A stretch of DNA of 64,000 nt, from positions 1 to 64,000 of the forward strand of contig JAPYNO010000091.1 of NCBI GenBank assembly GCA_028283025.1, given 5' to 3'. The notes beneath the pieces are model-generated. The model saw only the letters and a list, made by a program, of their open reading frames with translations. It was not told where the DNA came from and did not search any database. Both the position numbers and the translations under genes were made by a program. Positions 47,668-57,019 of the stretch are shown here, one piece after another; position 1 is the first letter of the stretch, and each line of letters opens with the position of its first letter. Origin of the DNA: Pseudomonadales bacterium. Its GTDB lineage: Bacteria > Pseudomonadota > Gammaproteobacteria > Pseudomonadales > Azotimanducaceae.

Positions 47668-48119
47668 GCACAAACTGCACATCCCGTCTGTCCGAGCAAT
47701 TTGAAGATCGACAAAAGGGCTTTACCCTCATCGAAATACTCCTCGTGGTGGTGATCATCGGTATATTTGCCGCGCTCATCGTACCGAACCTCGTCGGACG
47801 CGATGACCAGGCGCGTATCGTTGCAGTCAAGACCGATTTGCAGTCGGTCGCCAATGCGCTGCACCTCTATAAGCTCGATAACTTTCGCTATCCGTCAACA
47901 ACGCAAGGCTTGGAGGCGCTCGCAAGCAAACCGGAAAGCTATCCTGAGCCAGCTAACTATCCTTCAGAAGGCTATTTGAAAAAGGTGCCAGAAGATCCTT
48001 GGGGGTCACCTTTTCGCTACGCCGCGACCGGCGGCACCTTCGAGCTGTACTCGCTTGGTGCGGACGGCGCACTCGGCGGCGAGGGCTTTGATGCGGATAT
48101 TTACTACAAAGACCTCTAA
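47664..48119 (+). CDS. gspG: major pseudopilin GspG
   Basis: A 151-residue prepilin. A 17-residue leader ends at KG, and cleavage before FTLIEILLVVVIIGIFAALI (with Glu5) gives the mature pilin. The tail has the GspG calcium-site features DNFRYPSTTQGLEAL and PWGSPFRY, and ends near DADIYYKDL. It polymerises into the pseudopilus. It overlaps gspF by 4 bp and gspH by 29 bp. Confidence 0.95.
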   Translation: MSTNCTSRLSEQFEDRQKGFTLIEILLVVVIIGIFAALIVPNLVGRDDQARIVAVKTDLQSVANALHLYKLDNFRYPSTTQGLEALASKPESYPEPANYPSEGYLKKVPEDPWGSPFRYAATGGTFELYSLGADGALGGEGFDADIYYKDL

Positions 48120-48621
48120 GTCCGCTCGCTTGCTCGATCGCGGCCTAGGCTTCACCTTGATCGAGCTTTTGGTTGTGGTGGCCATTCTCGCTGTGCTCGC
48201 CTCGCTGATCACGCCAGGCTTGGGGGCAGAGCGCCGGGTTGCCTTGCACACGGAATCTGACCGACTGACTCGTGCAATCGAACTTGTGCGCGTGAATGCC
48301 GTCAGCTCTAATCGGCAGTGGGGGCTGCGGCCGGGCGCACGAAGCTATGGCTTCGAGTATTTTGACGCTCGTGCGAATCGATGGCGCAAGAGCGAAGCGC
48401 AGCCGTTCGCCGCCTATGAGCTGCCTACCGGATTTGAACTGACCGCTAGTGCCGATTCGCGCGCGCTTCAATTCGGCCGAACGCCAAAAGCGCCCGCGGT
48501 GCTGATTCTGTCGAGTGGCGAAATGACACCTTTTTCAATTGAACTCTTTTCGCCCCACTCGCAAAGCACTTGCCAGATTACTTCTGATGGCATGGCGCGC
48601 ACGGAATTCTCATGCACTTAA
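48091..48621 (+). CDS. gspH: minor pseudopilin GspH
   Basis: A 176-residue prepilin-like protein. The ATG at 48091 has GAGGG five bases upstream and is preferred to a frame opening at 48055. A basic leader precedes GLGFTLIELLVVVAILAVLA (methylation motif with Glu5). The C-terminal region ends with a cysteine pair (STCQITS and FSCT). It lies inside the end of gspG for 29 bp. Confidence 0.9.
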   Translation: MRIFTTKTSKSARLLDRGLGFTLIELLVVVAILAVLASLITPGLGAERRVALHTESDRLTRAIELVRVNAVSSNRQWGLRPGARSYGFEYFDARANRWRKSEAQPFAAYELPTGFELTASADSRALQFGRTPKAPAVLILSSGEMTPFSIELFSPHSQSTCQITSDGMARTEFSCT

Positions 48622-48995
48622 GCAAAGCATTCACCCTCATCGAAATTCTCGTCGCATTACTCGTGCTCAGCATTGCCATGAGCATGTTCGGCAATGCCAC
48701 GAATGGTTCGCTGCGCTCGCTTGAGCGTATCGAAACCGGGCGCGTGGCCAGTTGGATGGCGAGTAACGAGCTAGCTTTTGCGAGGCTTGAGCGACGAGTC
48801 AAGGACACGCCCATTCAAACTGGCCGTCAACAGCGTTTCGTACAGATGGCCGGACGAGAATGGGAAGTCATGCGTACCGTGCGTCCAACCTCGCATCCGT
48901 GGTTGAGGCGTGTCGAAGTGCGCGTGCGACTCGCTGAATCCGACTCTTTTGATGACGGCAGAGCACAACTGATCGGCTATGTCGGACGCTATTGA
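48612..48995 (+). CDS. gspI: minor pseudopilin GspI
   Basis: A 127-residue pseudopilin with a very short leader (MHLSKA) before FTLIEILVALLVLSIAMS. The MASNELAFARLE segment, and REWEVMRTV, are typical of GspI, which nucleates the GspI-J-K tip complex. Overlaps gspH by 10 bp. Confidence 0.92.
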   Translation: MHLSKAFTLIEILVALLVLSIAMSMFGNATNGSLRSLERIETGRVASWMASNELAFARLERRVKDTPIQTGRQQRFVQMAGREWEVMRTVRPTSHPWLRRVEVRVRLAESDSFDDGRAQLIGYVGRY

Positions 48996-49684
48996 TGAAC
49001 AATAAAATTCATCAAAAACAAATAACTGCATTCACACTTCTCGAAATGCTCATCGCACTGGCGATTTTCAGTATCGTCTCGTTGGCAGCAGGCGCGTTAC
49101 TCTATCAAGCCATTGAAGCGCAGCGTGTTGCAAAAGAGTACGGCAATCGCATGATTGATTTAGAGCGTGGCGTTTCTCGCTTGAGCCGCGATTTGCTGCA
49201 ATATGTACCTCGCGAGGTGCGGGACGAACTCGGCGATTTGACACATTCGCTGATCATTCATCCCAACGAGATTGAATTCACTCGAAGGGGCTGGGCCAAC
49301 CCCGCGAAGCACGCACGAAGCGATATGCAAAGAGTGCGCTACCTGGTCGAGGACGGCGCCTTGCAGAAACAGTATTGGGGCATTTTGGACCGTGCCCCTG
49401 ACAGCGCAGCGTTCACTCAACGCCTCGCTGAAAACGTGACTTGGGTGAGCTTTGAACCCATTACCGAATCTCAGCTATTGCGCGGCGATACCTTTGTCTC
49501 AGTTGAAGACGAAGCAGAGCCAGCGATTGGGGTGCGCATCACCATGCACCTCGCTGGTATCGGCGAGCTGGTTCGCGTGCTCGACCTGCCACAAAAGACG
49601 CCCGCAGAGCAGGGCGACAGCAACCAACCTGCGGACAGCGAGGATGGCGATGCCAAAGTGGAGATAACGCAAGATGATGGCTAA
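48995..49684 (+). CDS. gspJ: minor pseudopilin GspJ
   Basis: A 229-residue pseudopilin. Prepilin motif AFTLLEMLIALAIFSIVSLA with Glu5, then LERGVSRLSRDLLQYVPREV, typical GspJ. The ATG at 48995 shares its A with the last base of the gspI stop (TGATG); a TTG at 48992 is less likely. A Glu/Asp-rich tail (ADSEDGDAK) ends the protein. It is part of the tip complex. Confidence 0.92.
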   Translation: MNNKIHQKQITAFTLLEMLIALAIFSIVSLAAGALLYQAIEAQRVAKEYGNRMIDLERGVSRLSRDLLQYVPREVRDELGDLTHSLIIHPNEIEFTRRGWANPAKHARSDMQRVRYLVEDGALQKQYWGILDRAPDSAAFTQRLAENVTWVSFEPITESQLLRGDTFVSVEDEAEPAIGVRITMHLAGIGELVRVLDLPQKTPAEQGDSNQPADSEDGDAKVEITQDDG

Positions 49685-50591
49685 TCGAATTCCGCAACCG
49701 CATTCAAGAAACGACCTCGGCGTCGTGCTCATCAGCGTACTCGCCATCACTGCAGTCATTGCCGCGATTGCTTGGCAGATGGTGTCTCGCCAGAGTGTGG
49801 TGCTGGCGAGCGCAAGCGGTGCGAGTTTCGCCCTTCAATCCCAAGAATACTTGATTGGCGCAGAGCAATACGCACGGCAGCTTCTCGCTGAAGATTGGCA
49901 AGATGAGACATCACGCCTCTTTGACTCTGAGGCAGAAGACTGGGCAACGACCCGCATACCTTTTGAAATCCCTGGCGGCACGATTGAAATTCGCGTGTGG
50001 GACATGCAATCGAAATTCAACCTCAACGCTGCCGACACTCAGCCAGAAGCGTTTCAAGCGCTGCTCACACACTTTCAAATGCCTGTAGAAATTGCCTCCG
50101 AGTGGGGCGATTGGATTGATGAAGATCAGGCATCAAGGACACCTGGCGCTGAGGATATGGAGTTGCTCTTGCAAGTGCCAGCCCTGCGAAGCGCCAATAC
50201 ACTTGCGGCAGATGTGAGCGAGATTCGTTTCCTGCCAGCCATGCAAGGCACCTACAATGACGAGTTTGGGAAGCTGCTTGTGGCTTTGCCAAGCATCAAT
50301 CTAGAGATCAATATCAACACCGTCGAAGCGGCACTTCTTGAAGCACTTGGATTTCAACCGGCGGTCGCAGAAGGCATTGTTTCTGGCGAGCGAAATTACC
50401 AGCGCATCGAAGATGTGGACCTGCTTGAAGCAGGGGAGGGCAGTACCTACTTTGTCACCACAAGCCGCTTCTTTGCAGTCTGGGCGCAAGTTGAAATTGG
50501 CGATAGCCGCGCCCGCATGGAAAGTTATTTGTATCGCAGCCCGCAAGACGGCACGATGCACCTGATCGGTCGAAACTTCGAGAGCGTGTGA
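49674..50591 (+). CDS. gspK: minor pseudopilin GspK
   Basis: A 305-residue tip pseudopilin, the largest, with the GspK-specific N-terminus LGVVLISVLAITAVIAAIAW that lacks Glu5, and the alpha-helical insertion containing WGDWIDEDQASRTPGAED and NTVEAALLEALGF. Starts may be 49674 or 49677. It overlaps gspJ by 11 bp. Confidence 0.93.
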   Translation: MMANRIPQPHSRNDLGVVLISVLAITAVIAAIAWQMVSRQSVVLASASGASFALQSQEYLIGAEQYARQLLAEDWQDETSRLFDSEAEDWATTRIPFEIPGGTIEIRVWDMQSKFNLNAADTQPEAFQALLTHFQMPVEIASEWGDWIDEDQASRTPGAEDMELLLQVPALRSANTLAADVSEIRFLPAMQGTYNDEFGKLLVALPSINLEININTVEAALLEALGFQPAVAEGIVSGERNYQRIEDVDLLEAGEGSTYFVTTSRFFAVWAQVEIGDSRARMESYLYRSPQDGTMHLIGRNFESV

Positions 50592-51832
50592 TGCTCATCA
50601 TCTGGTTCGATGAATTGGGCACGCTCACGCGCGCAGATTTGAATGCCCGTGAATGGCGCTGGCATCGGATAGCCGCCAATGGCACGAGCCTCGCCGAAGA
50701 AGGGCGAGCAACACTTCAATCCATTGCCCAGATGCTCACTTCCAAGCCGGACGATGTCACCCTCTTGCTGCCCGCGCGTGAATGCTTGCACCTGACGCTC
50801 ACCGCCCCGCCGATGAGTGCCCGCAATCTCGATCTGGCCTTGCCATATTTGGCCGAAGAGCACCTTGCCGAACCTGTTGACGTTACGCACATTGCGCCGG
50901 GAGAGCGTCAAGGCGATCAAATTGCCGCTTTTGCAGTTTCGAAGACGTTGCTACGTGAACTACTCGACCTCCTTGCGCAGCATGACATCGCACCAGTCGC
51001 TGCTTATTCCGATGCGAGCTTGATTGATACGCAAGTGGATAGCCGCGAACGCGGATGCCTCATGCTCGACGGCGCTCGCATGCTCATGCGCGGGGCACAC
51101 ATCTCACTCGAAGCTGATTGTGCTGACTCGCCCGTGTTTCTGCCCGCCTTGCTCGCACGCTCAAGTGAGCATGATGAAAGCGATGCAACCATGCAAGTGC
51201 TCTGCGCGCCTGATTGTGACGTTGCCCCTGAGATAATCGAGGTGCTGCACAGCCTCGGTGTCAAGACGGCGACTGTCGCACTGACCAGAAGCCCACTCTC
51301 TACATTGGTATCGAGCGGGTTTGCTTCGGCAACTAATCTTCTCGTCGGTGAATTTCAAGCATCTTCTCAGTCAACGGATAAGCGTCAATGGCGCTTTCCG
51401 CTTGCGCTCGCAGCTTCGCTCCTTGCACTCGTGCTCATCACAGACGTAGCACTCGGCATCATTGCGCAGCGTCAGACGAGTAGCTTGCAAGCACAAGCAA
51501 TCGAAAAGCTTAGTGGCAGCATGGATTCTGAAAAGATTATTCAACTGGTCAACCAAGAGCAGGGTGGTGGAGGCCAAGAAACCTCATATTTCATAGATTT
51601 GGCAGTCGCACTCTCGACAGTAGTGAGTGCTCAGAACGTGACGCTCAAAAGCCTTTCCTACCAGCAGGGCAGTCGCGCACTTGATGTCGAGGTACTCGTC
51701 AAAAACTATGATCAACTCGATTTGTTATCAAACGAAGCACAATCAGCATTCGCTGAGGCCGACATGCTTGGCGCAACTCAAACTGATGATGGTGTACGTG
51801 CCAGATTCCGACTTTCAGGGCTTTTGCAGTGA
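50591..51832 (+). CDS. gspL: type II secretion protein GspL
   Basis: A 413-residue protein. Residues 1-245 form the cytoplasmic actin-like domain that binds GspE (LIIWFDELGTLTRADL, DVTLLLPARECLHLTL). One transmembrane helix (about 263-283, FPLALAASLLALVLITDVAL) is followed by a periplasmic ferredoxin-like domain. The ATG at 50591 shares one base with the gspK stop; GTG 50588 is an alternative. Confidence 0.92.
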   Translation: MLIIWFDELGTLTRADLNAREWRWHRIAANGTSLAEEGRATLQSIAQMLTSKPDDVTLLLPARECLHLTLTAPPMSARNLDLALPYLAEEHLAEPVDVTHIAPGERQGDQIAAFAVSKTLLRELLDLLAQHDIAPVAAYSDASLIDTQVDSRERGCLMLDGARMLMRGAHISLEADCADSPVFLPALLARSSEHDESDATMQVLCAPDCDVAPEIIEVLHSLGVKTATVALTRSPLSTLVSSGFASATNLLVGEFQASSQSTDKRQWRFPLALAASLLALVLITDVALGIIAQRQTSSLQAQAIEKLSGSMDSEKIIQLVNQEQGGGGQETSYFIDLAVALSTVVSAQNVTLKSLSYQQGSRALDVEVLVKNYDQLDLLSNEAQSAFAEADMLGATQTDDGVRARFRLSGLLQ

Positions 51833-52314
51833 TTCGTATGCCTTTGCTAGGAAACGCTATCGCAAGCGCCTACGCGATCGCAAGCAATTGGCTGCGCTTG
51901 AGGAGCGCAAGAGAGCGTTGGCTGATCTTGCTGACGTGTTCTACAGTGCTCATATGGATGCTCTGGGCAGGTGTGTTTTCACCACTTGGTGCATGGCGCG
52001 ATGGCATGGAGCGCGAGGCAGCGCAGTGGGAGCGACGGCTGCAATGGATTGAAACCAAGCCACGCACACAAACCCAAAGCAGGCTTCGGCCGGGTGTGTT
52101 GACTGCGTCGATTGGAAACTGCGGGCTGAAGCTTCTTCGCGTCAATCAGGAAGGCACGGCAATTCTCGTAACGCTGCAAGATCAATCCTTTGCTTGCGTG
52201 CTTGAGTGGCTTTTCACTATTGAGCGTGAACACGGCATTGCCGTCGAGCAGCTTCGACTGCAAGCTGGAAGTAGGCCAGGCAGCGTCAGCGGCACGCTGC
52301 GATTTTCTGAATAG
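51829..52314 (+). CDS. gspM: type II secretion protein GspM
   Basis: A 161-residue bitopic protein: about 28 cytoplasmic residues, a transmembrane helix (WLILLTCSTVLIWMLWAGVF), and a periplasmic ferredoxin-like domain. It pairs with GspL. GTG start overlapping gspL by 4 bp. It is the last gsp gene; in Xanthomonas-type clusters gspN and gspD follow here, but instead there is a 116-bp gap and a toxin-antitoxin pair. Confidence 0.88.
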   Translation: MIRMPLLGNAIASAYAIASNWLRLRSARERWLILLTCSTVLIWMLWAGVFSPLGAWRDGMEREAAQWERRLQWIETKPRTQTQSRLRPGVLTASIGNCGLKLLRVNQEGTAILVTLQDQSFACVLEWLFTIEREHGIAVEQLRLQAGSRPGSVSGTLRFSE

Positions 52315-52412
52315 CGTATGCGAGGCCAACATCGTCAGATCTGCTGTTCCATGCTTTAATTTTACATAATATACATTATGCGAATCTCTATACAGGCAGA
52401 TCCACCAAGGGC

Positions 52413-52428
52413 GCGCACGGATGTGCGC
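52413..52428. terminator. possible hairpin terminator downstream of gspM and the toxin gene
   Basis: GCGCAC (52413-52418), loop GGAT, GTGCGC (52423-52428) sits just beyond the toxin stop and after gspM. It has no T-run on either strand, so intrinsic termination is doubtful. An AT-rich stem CATAAT / ATTATG lies upstream near 52365-52381. Confidence 0.3.
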
Positions 52429-52430
52429 CT

Positions 52431-52724
52431 CTAACCGTCGTGAATAGTCGTTCTGTCTTTCTTGATCAAGCGGTACGTCAACTCATAAATGCCAGGACGA
52501 GGTCCGATGGTGACGATTTCCAAGCAAGTGTCGTCTCTCATGCGATATATGATCCGGAACCTTCCGATTCGATAGCTCCACAGCCCATCGAGTTCAGCCG
52601 TCAACGGCTTGCCGCATTCGCTACCTTCAAGAATAGCCGTCAGCGCCGCCCTGATACGACGTTTTAATCCTGGATGGGAATGGCGGATATAGTCACGAAT
52701 GGAATCCGCCAGAACGACGTTCAT
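52431..52724 (-). CDS. RelE/ParE-family toxin
   Basis: A 97-residue toxin of the RelE/ParE fold. LKRRIRAALTAILEGSECGKPLTAELDGLWSYRIG is described by its parts: LKRRIRAAL, KPLTAELDGLWSYRIGRFRI and IIYRMRDDTCLEIVTIGPR, all typical RelE family elements. RelE members cut mRNA in the ribosome; whether this one does is inference. The ATG at 52724 lies 7 bp after the antitoxin stop; a longer frame would run into the antitoxin gene. Confidence 0.85.
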   Translation of the reverse strand: MNVVLADSIRDYIRHSHPGLKRRIRAALTAILEGSECGKPLTAELDGLWSYRIGRFRIIYRMRDDTCLEIVTIGPRPGIYELTYRLIKKDRTTIHDG

Positions 52725-52731
52725 CCTCGGC

Positions 52732-53001
52732 CTACCGCTCGTCTTCAAAAAGCTCGTCGAGGTTGTAGCGCTTGCCCAAGCCCGCATCTAGCTCCATAAG
52801 TCCTTGCCGGATATCTTCCATCAACACCTTGTCCGATTTGACAGCTACAGTTTCTCGCAGGCTTTCGAACTCATCCAAACTGACAAGCACAGCCGCAGGT
52901 GCGCCATTTTTGGTGATGACGACTTCCTCTTCGGTGAGCAGCACGTTTTCAATCACCGCGCTCAATTTCATTTTCGCTTCGGATAATGAGAGAATTTTCA
53001 T
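52732..53001 (-). CDS. Phd/YefM-family antitoxin
   Basis: An 89-residue antitoxin: MKILSLSEAKMKLSAVIENV (DNA-binding Phd/YefM fold), VVITKNGAPAAVLVSLDEFESL (family core), and an acidic C-terminal tail (NLDELFEDER) that would wrap the toxin. TA operons of this type autorepress. A TATATA -10 (53009-53014) lies only 8-13 bases before the ATG, with no Shine-Dalgarno site, so the mRNA may be leaderless. Confidence 0.88.
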   Translation of the reverse strand: MKILSLSEAKMKLSAVIENVLLTEEEVVITKNGAPAAVLVSLDEFESLRETVAVKSDKVLMEDIRQGLMELDAGLGKRYNLDELFEDER

Positions 53002-53180
53002 GAAGACTTATATAGAGGTAGACTAGAATTCAGACCATTATGCGGCAAAGCTTAAGACAAATCAATCCGACTCGGCCGGGCTGTCCCTACGCTTTGCAAA
53101 GCGAATGCGCCCTACCCCTTCCGATGCGGAATTGTTCTATAGTCTGAGTGCCACACCGCACTGGCCAAGGATTTCAATAT

Positions 53181-53729
53181 ATGAGCGTTATGAACACAAA
53201 CGCGGGATATGGCTGGCCTGCACGCATGTTGCACTGGGTTATCGTCGCGCTGATTATCGCTCAATTTGTGCTCGCCAACATGGCTGAATCGGCTGAATCA
53301 CGGATGGAGATGTTTGTGCTGTTCGCACGGCACAAGTCGGTCGGCCTCACTATTTTTGCGCTCATGCTTATTCGCCTTCTGTGGCGCTTCGTCAATACGC
53401 AGCCACAATTGCCATTGCGCACACCCATTTGGCAAAGGCACATCGCACAGACAACCCACTGGCTCCTCTACGCCCTGATTTTCGCGTTGCCGATCACCGG
53501 ACTGCTCGGCTCGGCGGCGAGCAATTTCCCAGTGACTTGGTTCGGCATCTTCACAGTCCCTGCCATGATTGGACCGAACGAAGCGCTCGCCGACCTCTTT
53601 CACGAATTGCACGAAATCTTCGCGGTCGCACTTTTTATGCTCGCGCTACTGCATGTGCTCGCCGCGCTCAAGCATCATTTCTTTGACAGAGACAATGTGC
53701 TTCGGCGCATGATCAGACAGATCAATTAA
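53181..53729 (+). CDS. cytochrome b561 (diheme, CybB type)
   Basis: A 182-residue four-helix membrane cytochrome. Helices near 14-32, 45-64, 85-103 and 140-160 carry histidines for two b hemes (ARMLHWVIVA, FARHKSVGL, TTHWLLYAL, ALLHVLAALKHH). It passes electrons between ubiquinone and superoxide or other donors in the inner membrane. The ATG at 53181 has AAGGA nine bases upstream and replaces an in-frame GTG at 53148. It overlaps the YceI gene by one base. Confidence 0.88.
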   Translation: MSVMNTNAGYGWPARMLHWVIVALIIAQFVLANMAESAESRMEMFVLFARHKSVGLTIFALMLIRLLWRFVNTQPQLPLRTPIWQRHIAQTTHWLLYALIFALPITGLLGSAASNFPVTWFGIFTVPAMIGPNEALADLFHELHEIFAVALFMLALLHVLAALKHHFFDRDNVLRRMIRQIN

Positions 53730-54301
53730 TGTCAAGAAATCTTCAAATCACGCTTTTTGCGATTGGTGTATTTGGTATTTCTAGCGCCATTGCGAGTCCA
53801 GATGTATGGCACATCGACTATGAAAAAAGCAGCGTCAACTTCTTTGCGCAGCAAGCCGGTGCTGAATTTGAAGGGCGCTGGCGCACATGGGATGCCGAAA
53901 TCCGATTTGATCCCCAGCAGCTTGATACAAGCCATGCGAGCGCACGATTTCACGTCGAATCGGTTGATACGCGCGATGCCGAGCGCGATCACACATTGCG
54001 AGATGCCGAATGGTTCGATAGCGAAGCCCACCCGATCGCACACTTTGAGACTCAGTCTTTTTCGGCGATGCCAGATGGCCGCTTCAAAGCAGATTCAATG
54101 CTGACGATCAAGGCACTTTCCATGCCGCTGACTTTTCACTTTCGCTACAGTCAAGAAGCCAATCAAGTCGTTCTTGAGGGTGAAGCCAAGATTGATCGCC
54201 TTGCTGCCGGACTTGGACTCGGAGAATGGTCTGACACCAGTTGGATCGGCCAATTTGTGCAAGTGAGAGTCATGCTTCATGCGCTCGCCAGGAAAGACTG
54301 A
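53729..54301 (+). CDS. YceI-family periplasmic lipid-binding protein
   Basis: A 190-residue exported protein. Signal peptide about 1-22 (ending AIAS). The lipocalin-like YceI fold is shown by WHIDYEKSSVNFFAQQAGAEF, ARFHVESVDT, DAEWFDSEAHPIAHFE and GEAKIDRLAAGLGLGEW. The family binds polyprenoids or fatty amides; the usual neighbour is cytochrome b561, as here, suggesting a shared isoprenoid-quinone role. It shares one base with the cytochrome gene. Confidence 0.88.
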   Translation: MSRNLQITLFAIGVFGISSAIASPDVWHIDYEKSSVNFFAQQAGAEFEGRWRTWDAEIRFDPQQLDTSHASARFHVESVDTRDAERDHTLRDAEWFDSEAHPIAHFETQSFSAMPDGRFKADSMLTIKALSMPLTFHFRYSQEANQVVLEGEAKIDRLAAGLGLGEWSDTSWIGQFVQVRVMLHALARKD

Positions 54302-54319
54302 GGACACTATTCAGTACGC

Positions 54320-55333
54320 ATGGAATTTCGTGGCAGCCACATCCTCTCGGTCGATCAATTCGGACGCGATGATGTCGAGCGCGTTTTCGAGGTGGCTCGC
54401 AAGATGCTGCCTTTCAGCCAGCGCGAGAGCGTGACGCGCGTCCTTGAGGGAGCCGTTCTCGGCAATATCTTCTTCGAGCCCAGCACTCGCACGCGCATTT
54501 CATTCGGCAGCGCATTTAATCTGCTTGGCGGCAATGTCCGCGACACCACCAGTGAGGAAAGCCTCTCGCTCGCCAAGGGCGAGAATCTGCACGATACCGC
54601 AAGCGTCTTGTCTGGCTATTGCGATGTGCTCGTGATGCGACACCCCAAAGCTGGCGCTGTCGCCGAGTTCAGTGCGCAAAGCCGCGTGCCTGTGATCAAT
54701 GGTGGCGATGGCGCCAACGAGCATCCATCGCAAGCGCTGCTTGATCTTTTCACGCTCGATCAAGAAATGCGCGCCAAAGCAAAATCCGTGGATGGCATGA
54801 GCATTACCATTGTTGGCGACCTTCGATTTGGCCGCGCCGTTCGTTCACTCTGCGGATTGCTGTCGGTATTTGATTCGCTCGATGTGCGACTCGTCTCGCC
54901 GAGTCAATTAACGCTTCGTGAGAACCTGAAAGAAAAACTAAGAAAACAAGGTCATGAAGTGAGTGAATTCGATTCGTTAGAGCCTGCGCTGGCAGCCTCG
55001 GATGTTGTCTATATGACGCGGATTCAGACAGAACGCTTCGCCTCTGCGGACGAGGCTGATCTCTATCGAGGCAGGCTTCGGCTTGACCGCGAGACCTACG
55101 AAGCTTGGTGCGATCCAGATACGGTCATCATGCACCCCCTGCCCCGCGACTCACGCCGTAAGGCGCGCGAGCTTGACGAAGATCTGAATCCCAACCCCAA
55201 TCTTGCTATTTTCCGCCAAACGGACAACGGGCTTGCGGTGCGCATGGCGCTGTTTGCGCTTGTGCTTGATGTGGCGAACAAGTTCGAGGAAAAATCGAGA
55301 GCAGTGCCTTGGCATACGGGCGCAAGAGCGTGA
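54320..55333 (+). CDS. pyrB: aspartate carbamoyltransferase catalytic subunit
   Basis: A 337-residue transcarbamylase. The carbamoyl-phosphate site FFEPSTRTRISF, the ENLHDTASVLSGYCDVLVMRHP segment, NGGDGANEHPSQALLDLFTL, VGDLRFGRAVRSL and MHPLPRDSRR are present. It catalyses the first committed step of pyrimidine synthesis. No pyrI or pyrC is adjacent. The protein is about 25 residues longer than E. coli PyrB, with a charged C-terminal tail. A short stem GTGAG / CTCAC (55330-55344) overlaps its stop. Confidence 0.95.
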   Translation: MEFRGSHILSVDQFGRDDVERVFEVARKMLPFSQRESVTRVLEGAVLGNIFFEPSTRTRISFGSAFNLLGGNVRDTTSEESLSLAKGENLHDTASVLSGYCDVLVMRHPKAGAVAEFSAQSRVPVINGGDGANEHPSQALLDLFTLDQEMRAKAKSVDGMSITIVGDLRFGRAVRSLCGLLSVFDSLDVRLVSPSQLTLRENLKEKLRKQGHEVSEFDSLEPALAASDVVYMTRIQTERFASADEADLYRGRLRLDRETYEAWCDPDTVIMHPLPRDSRRKARELDEDLNPNPNLAIFRQTDNGLAVRMALFALVLDVANKFEEKSRAVPWHTGARA

Positions 55334-55340
55334 GTCAGGC

Positions 55341-56270
55341 TCACAGCGAAGCTTCAAACTCAGGCAGCACCTTGAAGAGGTCCGCTACGAGGCCATAGTC
55401 GGCCACTTGAAAGATCGGCGCCTCTTCGTCCTTGTTGATAGCGACAATGACCTTAGAGTCCTTCATGCCAGCGAGATGCTGAATAGCACCCGAGATGCCG
55501 ACGGCAATATAGAGTTCTGGTGCGACAATCTTGCCCGTTTGACCCACCTGCATATCGTTTGGCACGAAGCCTGCATCCACCGCGGCACGCGATGCGCCAA
55601 TCGCTGCGCCGAGTTTGTCGGCAATACCTTCTAGGAGTTTGAAATTCTCACCATTTTGCATACCGCGACCACCAGAGATGACAACGCCTGCAGCAGTCAA
55701 CTCAGGTCGCTCGGATTGGCCGAGCTGTTCGCCAACAAATTCTGAAACGGTGTCGATCTCGGGCAACTCGCACGCTTCGATCGGGGCATGCCCGGCCTCG
55801 CCTTCCACGGCATCAAAACCAGTGCCGCGCACAGAGATCACTTTAATTGCATCATTTGAGCGCACAGTGGCGATGGCATTGCCAGCATAAATGGGGCGCT
55901 GAAAGGTATCCGCGCTTTCCACACCGATGATATCCGAGATTTGCGCAACATCGATCTGCGCGGCGACGCGCGGCAGAAAGTTCTTGCCTGTGGTCGTGTG
56001 CGCAGCGAGCACATGCGAAGCCTTGCCTGTCAGGCTTGTCACCAAGTCCGCGAGTGGTTCGGCCAATTGATGCGCGTAGCGCGCATCGTCAGCAACAAGC
56101 ACCTTCGACACGCTAGGCACTTTGGAGGCTTGCTGCGCAACCTCGGCGCAGTCCGAACCAGCCACCAGCAGCGTGACATCGCCGCCGATTTGGCGCGCGG
56201 CCTCAACGACGACGCACGTCACCGGCTTGAGGCTGTCATTATCGTGCTCTGCAACACACAAAATGCTCAT
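55341..56270 (-). CDS. etfA: electron transfer flavoprotein alpha subunit
   Basis: A 309-residue ETF alpha. N-terminal AMP/FAD domain ([20 protein letters not shown]) and C-terminal FAD domain with [39 protein letters not shown], and [17 protein letters not shown]. It takes electrons from acyl-CoA dehydrogenases and passes them to EtfD. The start overlaps the etfB stop by 4 bp. It is convergent with pyrB (7 bp). Confidence 0.96.
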   Translation of the reverse strand: MSILCVAEHDNDSLKPVTCVVVEAARQIGGDVTLLVAGSDCAEVAQQASKVPSVSKVLVADDARYAHQLAEPLADLVTSLTGKASHVLAAHTTTGKNFLPRVAAQIDVAQISDIIGVESADTFQRPIYAGNAIATVRSNDAIKVISVRGTGFDAVEGEAGHAPIEACELPEIDTVSEFVGEQLGQSERPELTAAGVVISGGRGMQNGENFKLLEGIADKLGAAIGASRAAVDAGFVPNDMQVGQTGKIVAPELYIAVGISGAIQHLAGMKDSKVIVAINKDEEAPIFQVADYGLVADLFKVLPEFEASL

Positions 56271-57019
56271 GAGATCACCTTGGCTTCGTTCTTGAGTTTA
56301 TCGACGAGTTCTTCAACAGATTCGACCTTCATACCAGCCTGTCGCTGCTCAGGCGGCGCCACGCTCAAGACATCAAGGTGCGCCTTCACTTCCACGCCAA
56401 GGTCTGCAATCGGCACCGTATCCATGGGCTTGCGCTTGGCTTTCATGATGTTGGGCAACGAGGCGTAGCGAGGCTCGTTGAGCCTGAGGTCTGTCGTGAT
56501 CACCGCTGGCAAGCTAATGCGAACTGTTTGCAAACCACCGTCTATCTCGCGAACAACCTCGCACCGGCCATCTGCAAGCGTCACTTCGGACGCAAATGTC
56601 CCTTGTGGAAGGCCAGCGAGCGCCGCGAACATTTGCCCAGTCTGGCTGTTATCGCCATCTATGCTCTGCTTGCCGAAGATCACCAATCCAGGCGACTCGC
56701 GGTCATAGACGGCTTTCAGTGCCTTGGCGATAGTGATCGGCTGCAAATCCTGTGGCGCCTCAACCAAAATCGCCCGATCTGCGCCTAGCGCCAGGCAGTT
56801 TCTCAGTTGCTCCTGACAATTGCTTGCACCGACGCTGACGGCGACTACTTCCTCAACAACGCCCTTTTCTTTCAGTCTCAAGGCTTCCTCAATGGCGATT
56901 TCGCAAAATGGATTGACCGCCATTTTGACGTTGGCAAGGTCAATGCCAGAGCCATCGCTCTTGACTTGTACCTTGACATTGGCGTCAACGACGCGCTTCA
57001 CTGGCACCAGTGCTTTCAT
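56267..57019 (-). CDS. etfB: electron transfer flavoprotein beta subunit
   Basis: A 250-residue ETF beta. [38 protein letters not shown] and the [17 protein letters not shown] segment are typical, the last contacting AMP. The [11 protein letters not shown] recognition loop for dehydrogenases is present. The ATG has GAGGAG about seven bases upstream. Divergent from etfD with 185 bp between, which probably holds both promoters. Confidence 0.96.
   Translation of the reverse strand: MKALVPVKRVVDANVKVQVKSDGSGIDLANVKMAVNPFCEIAIEEALRLKEKGVVEEVVAVSVGASNCQEQLRNCLALGADRAILVEAPQDLQPITIAKALKAVYDRESPGLVIFGKQSIDGDNSQTGQMFAALAGLPQGTFASEVTLADGRCEVVREIDGGLQTVRISLPAVITTDLRLNEPRYASLPNIMKAKRKPMDTVPIADLGVEVKAHLDVLSVAPPEQRQAGMKVESVEELVDKLKNEAKVIS

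Noticed and set aside
53090..53103. 14-bp palindrome (CGCTTTG / CAAAGCG) upstream of the cytochrome b561 gene.
   Set aside because: It could be an operator, but nothing else supports it, and a perfect palindrome with no loop is weak evidence alone.
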